Shown one piece after another: positions 7,476 to 14,744 of a stretch of 18,969 bases of DNA; position 1 is the stretch's first letter; every line of letters starts with the position of its first letter. Both the position numbers and the translations under genes were made by a program. The notes beneath the pieces are model-generated. The model was not told the DNA's origin, searched no databases, and was given only the letters and a program-made list of their open reading frames with translations. This DNA is from Akkermansiaceae bacterium (lineage in GTDB: Bacteria > Verrucomicrobiota > Verrucomicrobiia > Verrucomicrobiales > Akkermansiaceae), in the NCBI GenBank assembly GCA_029288115.1, contig JARFPV010000368.1:1-18969 (forward strand), in the 5' to 3' direction.

Positions 7476-8393
7476 ATGCGCATCGTCTTCCAGATTGTTG
7501 TCATCCTCTGCGTGCTCGTAGCATTCGGGGCTGCCAAACTGCGCTTCGAGGACAACCTGAACCAGGAAATGGTGGAGGAACGTCTCATCCAACCATCGCT
7601 GAAGGAAGGCACCAGTCTCCAACTGGGCCAAACAGGCGCTGCAGTAGCTCTCGGCGGGCTACGTTCCTTAGTGGCCGCCATGTGGAACCTCCGTGCCTTT
7701 GTGCATTTTGAAAACCTCGACTGGATCAAGCTGGAAGAGAGCTACGAGGTTATCACTACATTACAGCCGCAGACGACGCATTACTGGGAAACCGGCGCGT
7801 GGCATCTGCACACCAATGCATCGGTCCACTACAATGAGAACCAGGATCTCAGCCCTATTCGCCGCCAGGCACTACGCAAACTCTACATCGACAAAGGTTC
7901 TGCCTTCCTCGAAGAAGGTGTGCGACAGAATCCTCAGAACTGGAAACTGCATCTCGGGCTGGCGCGCCTTTGGAGCGACCGCTTCAAGCTGCCGGATTTC
8001 TCGCGTGCAGTGAACCACTACGATAATGTGCTGGCGACCGATACCATACCGGATTACAAAATCAGCCAATACAAACGATTCAGGTTCTATTCGCTTACCC
8101 GTATCCCCGAACGCCAGAGAGAGGCTCTGGAAGATGGCACAGCACTTTTTCGGTCAACACCAAACAATCACTTACCAAATCTGGTATGCTGCTTGTTCGC
8201 ACTACAAAATGCGGTTCAGCTTCCCGAGAACGAGCGAATTCCTGACAACGAACTCTTTCCTGACGAAAAAACACAGTATGTCTGGCTAAGTAACTACTGG
8301 CAAAACCGACGCATTGCTTTTCCCATGGATGGAGTGGAGGAAAAGCGACAAGAACTTCAAGCGAAGCTCGGCACGCCAAGACCTGGGCGATAA
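7476..8393 (+). CDS. Membrane-anchored helical-repeat protein, third gene of the ABC operon
   Basis: This 305-residue protein begins with one hydrophobic anchor (4-20, VFQIVVILCVLVAFGAA) and is otherwise soluble, so most of it probably lies in the periplasm. Features are a GGLRSLVAAMWNLRA segment (60-74), LQPQTTHYWETGAWHL (96-111), and helices with TPR-like character around 137-185 (FLEEGVRQNPQNWKLHLGLARL, then FSRAVNHYDNVL). I do not recognise a named family beyond the TPR-like pattern. The gene starts one base after the permease stop and has its own strong Shine-Dalgarno, so it is firmly part of the operon and may be an accessory subunit of the transporter. ATG 7476 is chosen over an in-frame start at 7350 inside the permease gene. 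Confidence 0.75.
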   Translation: MRIVFQIVVILCVLVAFGAAKLRFEDNLNQEMVEERLIQPSLKEGTSLQLGQTGAAVALGGLRSLVAAMWNLRAFVHFENLDWIKLEESYEVITTLQPQTTHYWETGAWHLHTNASVHYNENQDLSPIRRQALRKLYIDKGSAFLEEGVRQNPQNWKLHLGLARLWSDRFKLPDFSRAVNHYDNVLATDTIPDYKISQYKRFRFYSLTRIPERQREALEDGTALFRSTPNNHLPNLVCCLFALQNAVQLPENERIPDNELFPDEKTQYVWLSNYWQNRRIAFPMDGVEEKRQELQAKLGTPRPGR

Positions 8394-8609
8394 CCATTCG
8401 GGAAATCCTGACAACGTGTGACTGGAAAGTTGGTCAATTTTTATGGATCGATGACCGAAAGATTCTTGTAATTCATTCAGTATAAATAGCGAAGCTAAGG
8501 TGTATCGAGGGCAAGCGACATTTGCATCCTGTCATTATCCGCCCTCTTTCATGCTTTTTTTCTTTCCCTGAGTGTGCTCCGAGGTCATTGATTGCTCGCA
8601 CTAATCCCC
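8394..8609. other. Intergenic region with possible promoter and hairpin
   Basis: This 216-base gap has no open gene. A TATAAA (8481-8486) is a possible -10 box, but no good -35 is spaced to it. GAGGGC (8507-8512) pairs with GCCCTC (8541-8546), enclosing a second small pairing GACA/TGTC (8517-8520/8530-8533), followed by T-rich sequence ending CTTTTTTTCTTT. This could be the terminator of the ABC operon or a leader structure for the phosphoesterase gene. Confidence 0.4.
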
Positions 8610-9332
8610 ATGAGAATAGCAATTTTCAGTGACATTCACGCCAACCTTGAGGCGCTCGACGCGGTTCTTGCCGATGCTGAGTCCCAGAGCTGCGACAGCT
8701 ACATCTGCCTGGGGGATGTCGTAGGCTATAACGCAAGCCCTGCGGAATGCCTTGAAAAGGTCAAGGCCATGGGATGTCCGGTGGTCAAAGGCAATCATGA
8801 CCAGGACTGCGGTCACGATACCTCTCTGGAAATGATGAACCCAACCGCGGCCGAAGCGCTGCTCTGGACTCGTGAGCAGCTCAACCCGGAGCAACGGCAA
8901 TGGCTGGCCCGACTCCGCATGGTCCGACAAATTCATGACTTCACTGTTGTCCACTCCACCCTCGACCAACCGACTTCATGGAACTATGTGACCAACAAGT
9001 TTGATGCCATGGCAAACTTCTCCTATCAGGTGACCCCGGTCTGCTTTTACGGTCACACTCACGTGCCACGCGTATTCATCCGTGGATCGCGTGTGCAAGA
9101 AGTACCAGCTGAGTCGATCGTTATCGAGCCTGACCAAAAATACTTTATCAACACAGGATCTGTTGGACAACCCCGTGACGGCGACTGGAGAGCTTCCTAC
9201 TGCATTTATGATCTTGATCACAACATGGTGATATTTCGCCGTGTCGAATATGATATTAAGACTGCGCAGAAAAAAATCATCGATGCTGGTTTGCCTGAAT
9301 CTCTTGCCGATCGTATCGAAGTTGGACGCTAA
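8610..9332 (+). CDS. Calcineurin-like metallophosphoesterase (YfcE/MJ0936-type)
   Basis: This 240-residue cytoplasmic protein carries the complete metal-binding set of the family: DIHAN (D8, H10), GDVVGY (D36), GNHD (N62, H63), VVHS (H115) and GHTH (H149, H151). It also has the NTGSVGQPRDGD element (181-192) common to the YfcE/MJ0936 branch. Such enzymes use two metal ions to hydrolyse phosphodiesters; the natural substrate of this one is not predictable. The ATG at 8610 gives the canonical MRIAIFSDIH start; the TTG at 8592 would add six residues and is less likely. It converges with the Nudix gene across a six-base gap. Confidence 0.92.
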   Translation: MRIAIFSDIHANLEALDAVLADAESQSCDSYICLGDVVGYNASPAECLEKVKAMGCPVVKGNHDQDCGHDTSLEMMNPTAAEALLWTREQLNPEQRQWLARLRMVRQIHDFTVVHSTLDQPTSWNYVTNKFDAMANFSYQVTPVCFYGHTHVPRVFIRGSRVQEVPAESIVIEPDQKYFINTGSVGQPRDGDWRASYCIYDLDHNMVIFRRVEYDIKTAQKKIIDAGLPESLADRIEVGR

Positions 9333-9338
9333 TAAAAT

Positions 9339-9353
9339 CTAGCTCAGCGCTAG
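9339..9353 (-). terminator. Short hairpin at the Nudix stop codon
   Basis: On the minus strand, CTAGC pairs with GCTAG (5 bp, loop GCTGA) and is followed by ATTTTATT. The stop codon sits in the hairpin. This is a weak terminator at best, between tightly convergent genes. Confidence 0.3.
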
Positions 9354-9725
9354 TAATGCCGACCAAATAGGAACATCGGCAGCAGCCCAATCGAGTTCAC
9401 GGCACTCTTCCAGCTCTACCCAGCGCACGTCAGTGTGCTCTGTGGGACTCAATTCTTCCGATCCCATAGTGCAGAGAAACGGTATCAATCTGATAGAAAA
9501 AGTCTCATAATCATGGGTCACTACCTCCAGTTGCCGAATGGCGTTAATCCCGCAATTTAACTCCTCGGCAATCTCCCTAACCAAGGCATGCTCTGGCTGC
9601 TCTCCTTGCTCAATTTTCCCACCTGGAAACTCCCACTTGCCAGCGAGTAGTTTCCCCTCGGGTCGTCGGCATGCGAGCACTCGCCCATGCGAATCTTGAA
9701 TCACCGCACATACCACATTGATCAT
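9339..9725 (-). CDS. Nudix hydrolase, MutT-like
   Basis: This 128-residue protein has a near-complete Nudix box at 36-58: GKIEQGEQPEHALVREIAEEL, matching Gx5Ex7REUxEE. The usual Gly after EE-x is Asn here (LNC), a change seen in other functional members. The preceding KWEFPGGK and the LACRRPEGKLLAGK segment resemble MutT and NudG, which hydrolyse oxidised or modified nucleoside triphosphates. Sanitation of the nucleotide pool is the likely role, but Nudix substrate range cannot be read from sequence. The start at 9725 matches the family (MINVVCAVI). The gene is divergent from the HTH-MBL gene, with 42 bases between them. Confidence 0.92.
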   Translation of the reverse strand: MINVVCAVIQDSHGRVLACRRPEGKLLAGKWEFPGGKIEQGEQPEHALVREIAEELNCGINAIRQLEVVTHDYETFSIRLIPFLCTMGSEELSPTEHTDVRWVELEECRELDWAAADVPIWSALLALS

Positions 9726-9735
9726 GGAGGATATT

Positions 9736-9748
9736 TAAACTAGGTTTA
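9736..9748. repeat. Small palindrome in the Nudix/HTH-MBL divergent region
   Basis: TAAAC-TAG-GTTTA is a 5-bp inverted repeat with a 3-base centre, placed between two divergent start codons. Its position suits an operator, and the plus-strand gene encodes an HTH domain. At 13 bases in an A/T-rich gap it could also be chance. Confidence 0.35.
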
Positions 9749-9767
9749 GGCACTACCACAATTTCAA

Positions 9768-10577
9768 ATGCTCAACGAATCCATCCCCATCGAAGACGAT
9801 CCTTGCGACATTATAGCCAAGGCCATGCGCGGCCAGAACATTTCAGCTAGCCTGCTCGCCACCAAAGCAGGAGTTAGCAATGATATCATCCAAAGCTTAC
9901 TCGCTGGTGACAATGACCCAGTCCAGCTCACGAAAGTGGCTGATGCGTTGGGTCTTGATGCCCGATCGTTATCGAATTTACCCAACTATACCCCGGACAC
10001 TCTACCACCCGAGGGACTTCATCAAGTGGTCTCCCCTTTCGGACACGCCGGAGTGAATGCCTATGTCATTGAACACGGCAAGTCGGCAACCATCATTGAC
10101 ACGGGCACCGATGCCAAAGACCTCATTAAGCTGGTTCAGTCAAAGGGACTCGACATCGCACGTTTGCTCATCACTCATCGTCACCACGATCACACCGCCT
10201 GCATGGATGCATTTCAAGGCACTACGATCGTCCACCCGGAGGATGTAGATCATGGAGATATGATCGAATCCGAAATCGGCACTATAAAAGTGTTAGACGT
10301 AAGTGGTCACATGTCACCTGCTAGAGCATTTTACTACGAGGAGCTAGACGTGCCTATTTGCATAGTTGGTGATGCCGTTTTTGCAGGTTCCATGGGCGGC
10401 ACCTCCGGACCAAGCGCCTACGAACTATCGCTAAAAACTGCACAAAACCATCTGATGACGCTGCCTGCTGAAACCATCTTGGGACCCGGGCATGGCCCAC
10501 TGACAACCGTTAGATCGGAGCAACAACATAACCCGTTTCTAAACAAATGTTTAACAACAAGTTCGCATCTATCTTGA
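9768..10577 (+). CDS. HTH (XRE-like) domain fused to a metallo-beta-lactamase-fold hydrolase
   Basis: This is a 269-residue two-domain protein. Residues 14-70 look like a Cro/C1-type helix-turn-helix: ISASLLATKAGVSNDIIQSLLAG, then LTKVADALGLDARSL. Residues 84-255 are a metallo-beta-lactamase fold with THRHHDH (H137, H139, D141, H142), SGHMSP (H181), GDAVFAG (D202) and GPGHGP (H242), the full dinuclear-metal set of the glyoxalase II-like group. The MBL domain is compact and lacks the extra domains of lactonases or RNases. Whether the N-terminal part binds DNA or only packs against the enzyme domain is unknown. It has no signal peptide, so it is cytoplasmic. The substrate is unknown; small thioesters or lactones are family guesses. 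Confidence 0.85.
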   Translation: MLNESIPIEDDPCDIIAKAMRGQNISASLLATKAGVSNDIIQSLLAGDNDPVQLTKVADALGLDARSLSNLPNYTPDTLPPEGLHQVVSPFGHAGVNAYVIEHGKSATIIDTGTDAKDLIKLVQSKGLDIARLLITHRHHDHTACMDAFQGTTIVHPEDVDHGDMIESEIGTIKVLDVSGHMSPARAFYYEELDVPICIVGDAVFAGSMGGTSGPSAYELSLKTAQNHLMTLPAETILGPGHGPLTTVRSEQQHNPFLNKCLTTSSHLS

Positions 10578-10631
10578 TCCAATGGGCAAATCATTGATTC
10601 TAAATCATCTCCCCATACTGGAATCCTTTCT

Positions 10632-11864
10632 ATGATGAATACCGCAAAACAATACATCGCAATAGCAGCTATACTGGGTGTGACCAGCACTCCGTTACTC
10701 GGCGCAGGCTTCCAACTTCAAGAACGCTCCGTTTCGGGTCTTGGCCGGGCATTCTCAGGTGAGGCTGCCATCGCTGACGATGCCACTGTTTTATCATCCA
10801 ACCCCGCGGGAATCATCCTTCTCGATGACAGCTCGTATTCCGTAGGCCTGCAATACATCAAGCCAAACGTAGACGTGAAAGGCACCCGCTTCACCGCACC
10901 TGCGGGAACCCCCGTTAGTGATTCTGATATCGCCGGAGAAGCACTGGTTCCCTACTTCTACTACACTCGGAAAATCAATGACAACGTCAGTGCGGGTGTC
11001 GGCGTGTTCTCTTCCTACGGGCTAGCAACCGACTACTCGGGTAGTTTTGCCAATGCAATCAGCACGGATTTGAGCGAAATCATCACTGTCACCATCAACC
11101 CTTCTCTCGCTATCCGACTCAATGACCAAGTCACAATGGGTGTAGGAATCAATGTGATGCACGCAGAGGGGCAGCTAACGAGTGTGATCCCCAATTCAGG
11201 TGGAGCGAACTTTCTCGACCTGGAAGGCGACGACTGGGCCGTTGGTTGGAACATTGGTATCCTTTATGAGATCAACGAGAGAACGCGACTAGGTATACAT
11301 TATCGCTCTAGCATCGATCTCACGATTGACGGCTCCGCAAAATTCGGCCCAGCAGAAATTGAGTTCGATGCCACACTCGATGTTGAGTTACCTGACAGTA
11401 TCGAATTCAGTGCCTACCACGAACTCAATGACCAGTGGGCAATTCATGCCGACGTTCTTTGGACAAACTGGAGTAAGTTCAAGCAACTCGCACCTACGAC
11501 CAAAGGCGGCCCACCCATCCCTGTGACACGTGAAAACTGGAACAATGCCTACCGCATAGCTATCGGCACCACCTACAGGCACAATGACCGCCTAACCTTC
11601 CGAGCAGGAGTTTCTTACGACGAAAGCCCGGTCAATACATCCGACAGGACTCTGCGCATCCCGGATGGTGACCGACTCTGGGCAAGTATTGGAGCCACGA
11701 TCAAGCTCAACGACAACTACAATCTCGATATTGGCTACACACACATCTTTGCCGATGACGTAATAATCAAGCTCGCTGGAGCAGGAGGTAATGAAGCGGC
11801 ATTTGCCGGTACAATTGGCGGCGATGTTGATATGGTCGGCATTGGTGTTAGCGGCAGCTTCTAA
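10632..11864 (+). CDS. OmpP1/FadL/TodX family outer-membrane transporter
   Basis: This 410-residue protein has a signal peptide that ends near residues 24-25 (TPLLG/AGFQ). The mature N-terminus, GFQLQERSVSGLGRAFSGEAAIADDA, split around residues 26-51, closely follows the E. coli FadL hatch (GFQL-E-S-SGLGRA-SGE-AIADDA). NPAG follows at 57-60. The rest alternates polar and hydrophobic residues as in a 14-stranded barrel and ends in Phe (GSF), the usual outer-membrane assembly signal. Such proteins let fatty acids or other hydrophobic compounds pass through the outer membrane by lateral diffusion. The ligand here is unknown. ATGs at 10632 and 10635 are both possible. A TGATT-N3-AATCA repeat (10595-10607) lies about 25 bases upstream and may be regulatory. 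Confidence 0.92.
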   Translation: MMNTAKQYIAIAAILGVTSTPLLGAGFQLQERSVSGLGRAFSGEAAIADDATVLSSNPAGIILLDDSSYSVGLQYIKPNVDVKGTRFTAPAGTPVSDSDIAGEALVPYFYYTRKINDNVSAGVGVFSSYGLATDYSGSFANAISTDLSEIITVTINPSLAIRLNDQVTMGVGINVMHAEGQLTSVIPNSGGANFLDLEGDDWAVGWNIGILYEINERTRLGIHYRSSIDLTIDGSAKFGPAEIEFDATLDVELPDSIEFSAYHELNDQWAIHADVLWTNWSKFKQLAPTTKGGPPIPVTRENWNNAYRIAIGTTYRHNDRLTFRAGVSYDESPVNTSDRTLRIPDGDRLWASIGATIKLNDNYNLDIGYTHIFADDVIIKLAGAGGNEAAFAGTIGGDVDMVGIGVSGSF

Positions 11865-11866
11865 CA

Positions 11867-11919
11867 AAGAATGACCACAGGACCTCAGATGGATGCATCT
11901 CACCTGTGCAATCATTCTT
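11867..11919. terminator. Long compound hairpin between convergent genes
   Basis: Three stacked pairings are visible: AAGAATGA/TCATTCTT (11867-11874/11912-11919), CACAGG/CCTGTG (11876-11881/11903-11908) and AGATG/CATCT (11887-11891/11896-11900) with a GATG loop, giving 19 base pairs in all. It starts two bases after the fadL-like stop and ends 17 bases before the opcA stop. It lacks a good T tract on the plus strand; the minus strand continues TTTGTTAG. A shared bidirectional terminator or 3'-end stabiliser fits best. Confidence 0.65.
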
Positions 11920-11936
11920 ATGTCTCTGCTAAATGC

Positions 11937-13031
11937 TCATATCTCCTCTTCATTCACACCCAGAAAACCAAGAAACGTCGGCATCATCATCCGATAGAGC
12001 GAGTTCTTTCCGCCACGCGACAAATGATCCATAAACAGCTCAGCGGAGTCATCACTGGCAGCGGGAGTTGATCGCTCGATTCGGTGACAGCCCACTTCTA
12101 ATAACTGGTGTAGATAAGGGGAATCTGCCTCATGAGTTACGCTTACCTTGCAATGAGGCGAGAGAATCTCAAGCCCCGCAACGGGTGCGGCTGAAGGATC
12201 TGTCTCGACCACTGCCATGACATCACTACCCTCATGAGTTTCAAAGTAATATTGATCATTATTCGCCGTATTGAGACCAAGATCCATGCTGGGTTTCCAG
12301 CCGGTGCGCTGAATTACCCATGCGAGTAACTGCAAGCCTGCCATACGGTGGCCAGGATGCACCGTGATGCGAATGGAACTGGTATGCTCCAGTGCTTTTT
12401 TGGCAAGCGGATCGTCATAGAGCCCCGCTACAGCTAGGCGCACTGGGTAGCTGCGCGTCCATTCCATATCCATCGGCATCAGCTCGCCCGCATCCTGCAG
12501 AGCTTTCTCAATACACTTAAACGATTCTGCCGGCTCACTCCACTGCGAGCTATCGAAGACAAACCGGTCGATCAGACTGTAAAGCCGTTCTGAAAAAATA
12601 GATGACAACTCCCCCTGCCACCAGAATACGAGTGGCAGGTCGCTATTAAGATGAGCAAACACAGTGTTGCGTAAACGCCCTGTGGCACGTCCAGTTAACT
12701 GAAACGCAATTTGTTCACAGCAGACGCTTTTTCTACCGTGACTCAAGTGACAGTGCGCAGTGATCCACGCCCGGATTGATGCCTCAGGATCATCTCTGTC
12801 GATACCAATCAAAATGGCGCGACAGGCGTGCTCGCGTGTGATTTCCTGAACCAGTTCTGAGTTTTTCAGTATCGCACCATCTTCTTCTGAATACACAGCA
12901 AGATTGATGAGCGAAGCGTTGGTGCTCGCCTTGTCTTGTTCCCAGAGCAGCCTCAACTCCTTATCCACCGAGCCAATGGCCACTTCCTTACCTAGCGCCA
13001 GCATCTGGTTTTGTTGACTCGATTTTACCAT
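11937..13031 (-). CDS. opcA: Glucose-6-phosphate dehydrogenase assembly protein OpcA
   Basis: This 364-residue cytoplasmic protein lies 11 bases downstream of zwf in the same direction. The pattern of the N-terminal half (ASLINLAVYSE, then ITREHACRAILIGID, ITAHCHLS, CCEQIAFQLTG and a hydrophobic LPLVFWWQGEL) is that of the OpcA family, known from cyanobacteria and actinobacteria as an activator or assembly factor of glucose-6-phosphate dehydrogenase. The linkage to zwf strongly supports the call. In cyanobacteria OpcA makes G6PDH activity redox-responsive; whether that holds here is unknown, though the protein does contain several cysteines. An alternative start exists at 13004 (MLALGKEV). 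No Shine-Dalgarno is evident, so coupling to zwf translation is plausible. Confidence 0.9.
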   Translation of the reverse strand: MVKSSQQNQMLALGKEVAIGSVDKELRLLWEQDKASTNASLINLAVYSEEDGAILKNSELVQEITREHACRAILIGIDRDDPEASIRAWITAHCHLSHGRKSVCCEQIAFQLTGRATGRLRNTVFAHLNSDLPLVFWWQGELSSIFSERLYSLIDRFVFDSSQWSEPAESFKCIEKALQDAGELMPMDMEWTRSYPVRLAVAGLYDDPLAKKALEHTSSIRITVHPGHRMAGLQLLAWVIQRTGWKPSMDLGLNTANNDQYYFETHEGSDVMAVVETDPSAAPVAGLEILSPHCKVSVTHEADSPYLHQLLEVGCHRIERSTPAASDDSAELFMDHLSRGGKNSLYRMMMPTFLGFLGVNEEEI

Positions 13032-13042
13032 CTATCAGTGAG

Positions 13043-14575
13043 TTAAAGTCTTCTCCACTTTCGTCCGTCTTCGGCAAGAAGGTCGTCTGCCTCCTTGGGC
13101 CCCCAAGTTCCTGCTACATACTCTGCCACAGGTGGAGGGGTATCTGATTCATGCCAAGCGTGCTCAATATGATCGATAAATTTCCATGCTTCTTCCACTT
13201 CGTCCCGGCGTGCAAATAGGGTGGCATCCCCAGCCATCGAGTCTAACAAAAGACGCTCGTAGGCCTCTGGACTTCCCTTACCGAAGCTCGTCGAGTAATG
13301 AAAATCCATCTTTACTGGTTCGAGTCGAAGTCTCGCTCCCGGGATCTTGGAAACCATGCGTAGGGATATTCCCTCGTCTGGCTGGATACGTATAACCAAC
13401 ACATTTCCTCCGGGAACACCTCCGGATAGAGCATTAAACAGCACCGTGGGAGGTTCCTTGAAATGAACGGAAATCTCCGTCGCTTTTTTGGGAAGCTGCT
13501 TACCCATGCGCACAAAAAATGGAACACCACTCCAACGCCAGGTATCAATCATGACACGTAGGGCAACATAAGCTTCAGTGGTCGATTCTGGATCAACCCG
13601 GTCTTCCTCGCGATAGCCAACCCGCTTTTCACCATCAACGTGGCCTTCGGTATATTGCGCGCGCACCACATTTTCGGCAACCAGCTCTGGGGTATCCCAC
13701 TGGCGCAATGAACGCAGCACCTTGACTTTCTCATCACGTACGCCATCGGCAGATAAATCCGTCGGTGGCTCCATTGCCACTAAGCTAAGCAGTTGCAACA
13801 GGTGGTTCTGAACCATATCCCGCAATGCACCCGCTTTATCATAATAACCTCCCCTACCACCTTCCATTCCAAGATTTTCAGCACATGTGATCTGAATATG
13901 GTCAATGTAGTTATTATTCCAGAGAGGTTCAAAAATGGCATTGGCAAATCGCAACACCATGATGTTCTGTGCCGTTTCCTTGCCGAGGTAATGATCAATC
14001 CGGTAAGTGTCTTTCTCCTGAAATGTCCGATTCACTACCTCATTGAGATGTTGGGCAGATGGAAGGTCCGTGCCGAAGGGTTTTTCAACAATGACTCTCG
14101 ACCAACAACCTTCTTTACATTCATTAAGCCCTGCGTTCTTGAGCTGTTCTAACACGTCATCGAAAAACGAAGGAGCGCTCGCGATGTAAAACAGCCGATG
14201 CCCTTTACCACCACGATCTTGGTCGATTTCATCCAGTCTCTCCGCCAGTTTCTTATAGCCATCGCCATCCTGAAACTCACTTTGGTGATAGTGAATATTC
14301 TGCGCGAAAGCTGTCCAGATTTCATCGTCGTGACCACTACGCGAGACCTTGCGATTGATTTCCTCCAGCCCGCTACGAAATTCTTCGTCGGTTTTTTCCC
14401 TGCGGGCAAACCCAACGATTTTAACGCCAGCTGGTAGTGCACCTTCCACCTGGAGGTTATACAGAGCAGGAATGAGCTTACGGTGGGTCAGGTCACCCGT
14501 GGCACCAAAGATGACGACCGTGCATGCCTCCGGTTGACTGCGGGAGACGAGGTCTTTTCGAAATGGATTGTTCAT
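13043..14575 (-). CDS. zwf: Glucose-6-phosphate 1-dehydrogenase
   Basis: This 510-residue enzyme catalyses the NADP-dependent oxidation of glucose 6-phosphate, the first step of the oxidative pentose phosphate pathway. Visible motifs are the dinucleotide-binding GATGDLTHRK (24-33), EKPFG (164-168), and the active-site RIDHYLGKE (192-200) with the catalytic His. The length is typical (about 490-515). I chose the ATG at 14575 because MNNPFRKDL resembles family N-termini; a TTG at 14605 would add ten residues and overlaps the stop of a short upstream frame (TTGA). The 5' leader contains a 12-bp hairpin and an 8-codon frame with its own Shine-Dalgarno, entered separately. It is followed by opcA. 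Confidence 0.96.
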   Translation of the reverse strand: MNNPFRKDLVSRSQPEACTVVIFGATGDLTHRKLIPALYNLQVEGALPAGVKIVGFARREKTDEEFRSGLEEINRKVSRSGHDDEIWTAFAQNIHYHQSEFQDGDGYKKLAERLDEIDQDRGGKGHRLFYIASAPSFFDDVLEQLKNAGLNECKEGCWSRVIVEKPFGTDLPSAQHLNEVVNRTFQEKDTYRIDHYLGKETAQNIMVLRFANAIFEPLWNNNYIDHIQITCAENLGMEGGRGGYYDKAGALRDMVQNHLLQLLSLVAMEPPTDLSADGVRDEKVKVLRSLRQWDTPELVAENVVRAQYTEGHVDGEKRVGYREEDRVDPESTTEAYVALRVMIDTWRWSGVPFFVRMGKQLPKKATEISVHFKEPPTVLFNALSGGVPGGNVLVIRIQPDEGISLRMVSKIPGARLRLEPVKMDFHYSTSFGKGSPEAYERLLLDSMAGDATLFARRDEVEEAWKFIDHIEHAWHESDTPPPVAEYVAGTWGPKEADDLLAEDGRKWRRL

Positions 14576-14586
14576 AGTAATCGGCG

Positions 14587-14619
14587 GTTCCACATGATCT
14601 CTCAAGCATCGTGTGGAAC
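14587..14619. promoter_or_regulatory. 12-bp inverted repeat in the zwf leader
   Basis: GTTCCACATGAT (14587-14598) pairs with ATCGTGTGGAAC (14608-14619) over a nine-base loop; 11 of 12 positions are Watson-Crick and one is T-G on the plus strand (a C-A mismatch in the zwf transcript). It ends 11 bases before the zwf ATG, so it could hide the ribosome-binding region in RNA or act as a dyad operator in DNA. Confidence 0.6.
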
Positions 14620-14628
14620 ACAGACCAT
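14602..14628 (-). CDS. Possible 8-codon leader peptide upstream of zwf
   Basis: An ATG at 14628 is preceded by AAGGAG (14632-14637 on the plus strand as CTCCTT) with a short three-base spacer and encodes MVCVPHDA followed by TGA. Its codons run along one arm of the leader hairpin, and its stop lies in the loop, overlapping an in-frame TTG of zwf (TTGA). Expression is unproven. The spacer is tighter than optimal, so this is a candidate only. Confidence 0.35.
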   Translation of the reverse strand: MVCVPHDA

Positions 14629-14681
14629 AATCTCCTTGGCCGAGGCATCAAGCGAAACAGCTGACATTCCAGTTTCTTAAC

Positions 14682-14718
14682 AAAAATATACGCCCTTCCC
14701 AGTTTGAGAAGAGCGCGT
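14682..14718 (-). terminator. Probable terminator of the 14745-15278 gene
   Basis: On the minus strand ACGC/GCGT and CTTC/GAAG pair as two stacked 4-bp stems with a small internal loop and a nine-base hairpin loop, followed by ATATTTTT. It lies 26 bases past the stop and ahead of the zwf leader. The stem is interrupted, so confidence is moderate. Confidence 0.45.
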
Positions 14719-14744
14719 GTGATGAGTCAAGTTTCAGCTATCTA

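Noticed and set aside
8394..8609. Possible small RNA or tRNA in the gap before the phosphoesterase gene
   Set aside because: No cloverleaf or known RNA pattern is visible; only one modest hairpin and a lone TATAAA.
9339..10577. Nudix and HTH-MBL genes as a toxin-antitoxin or defence pair
   Set aside because: They are divergent, both have housekeeping-type catalytic motifs, and there is no mobile context or second small partner gene.
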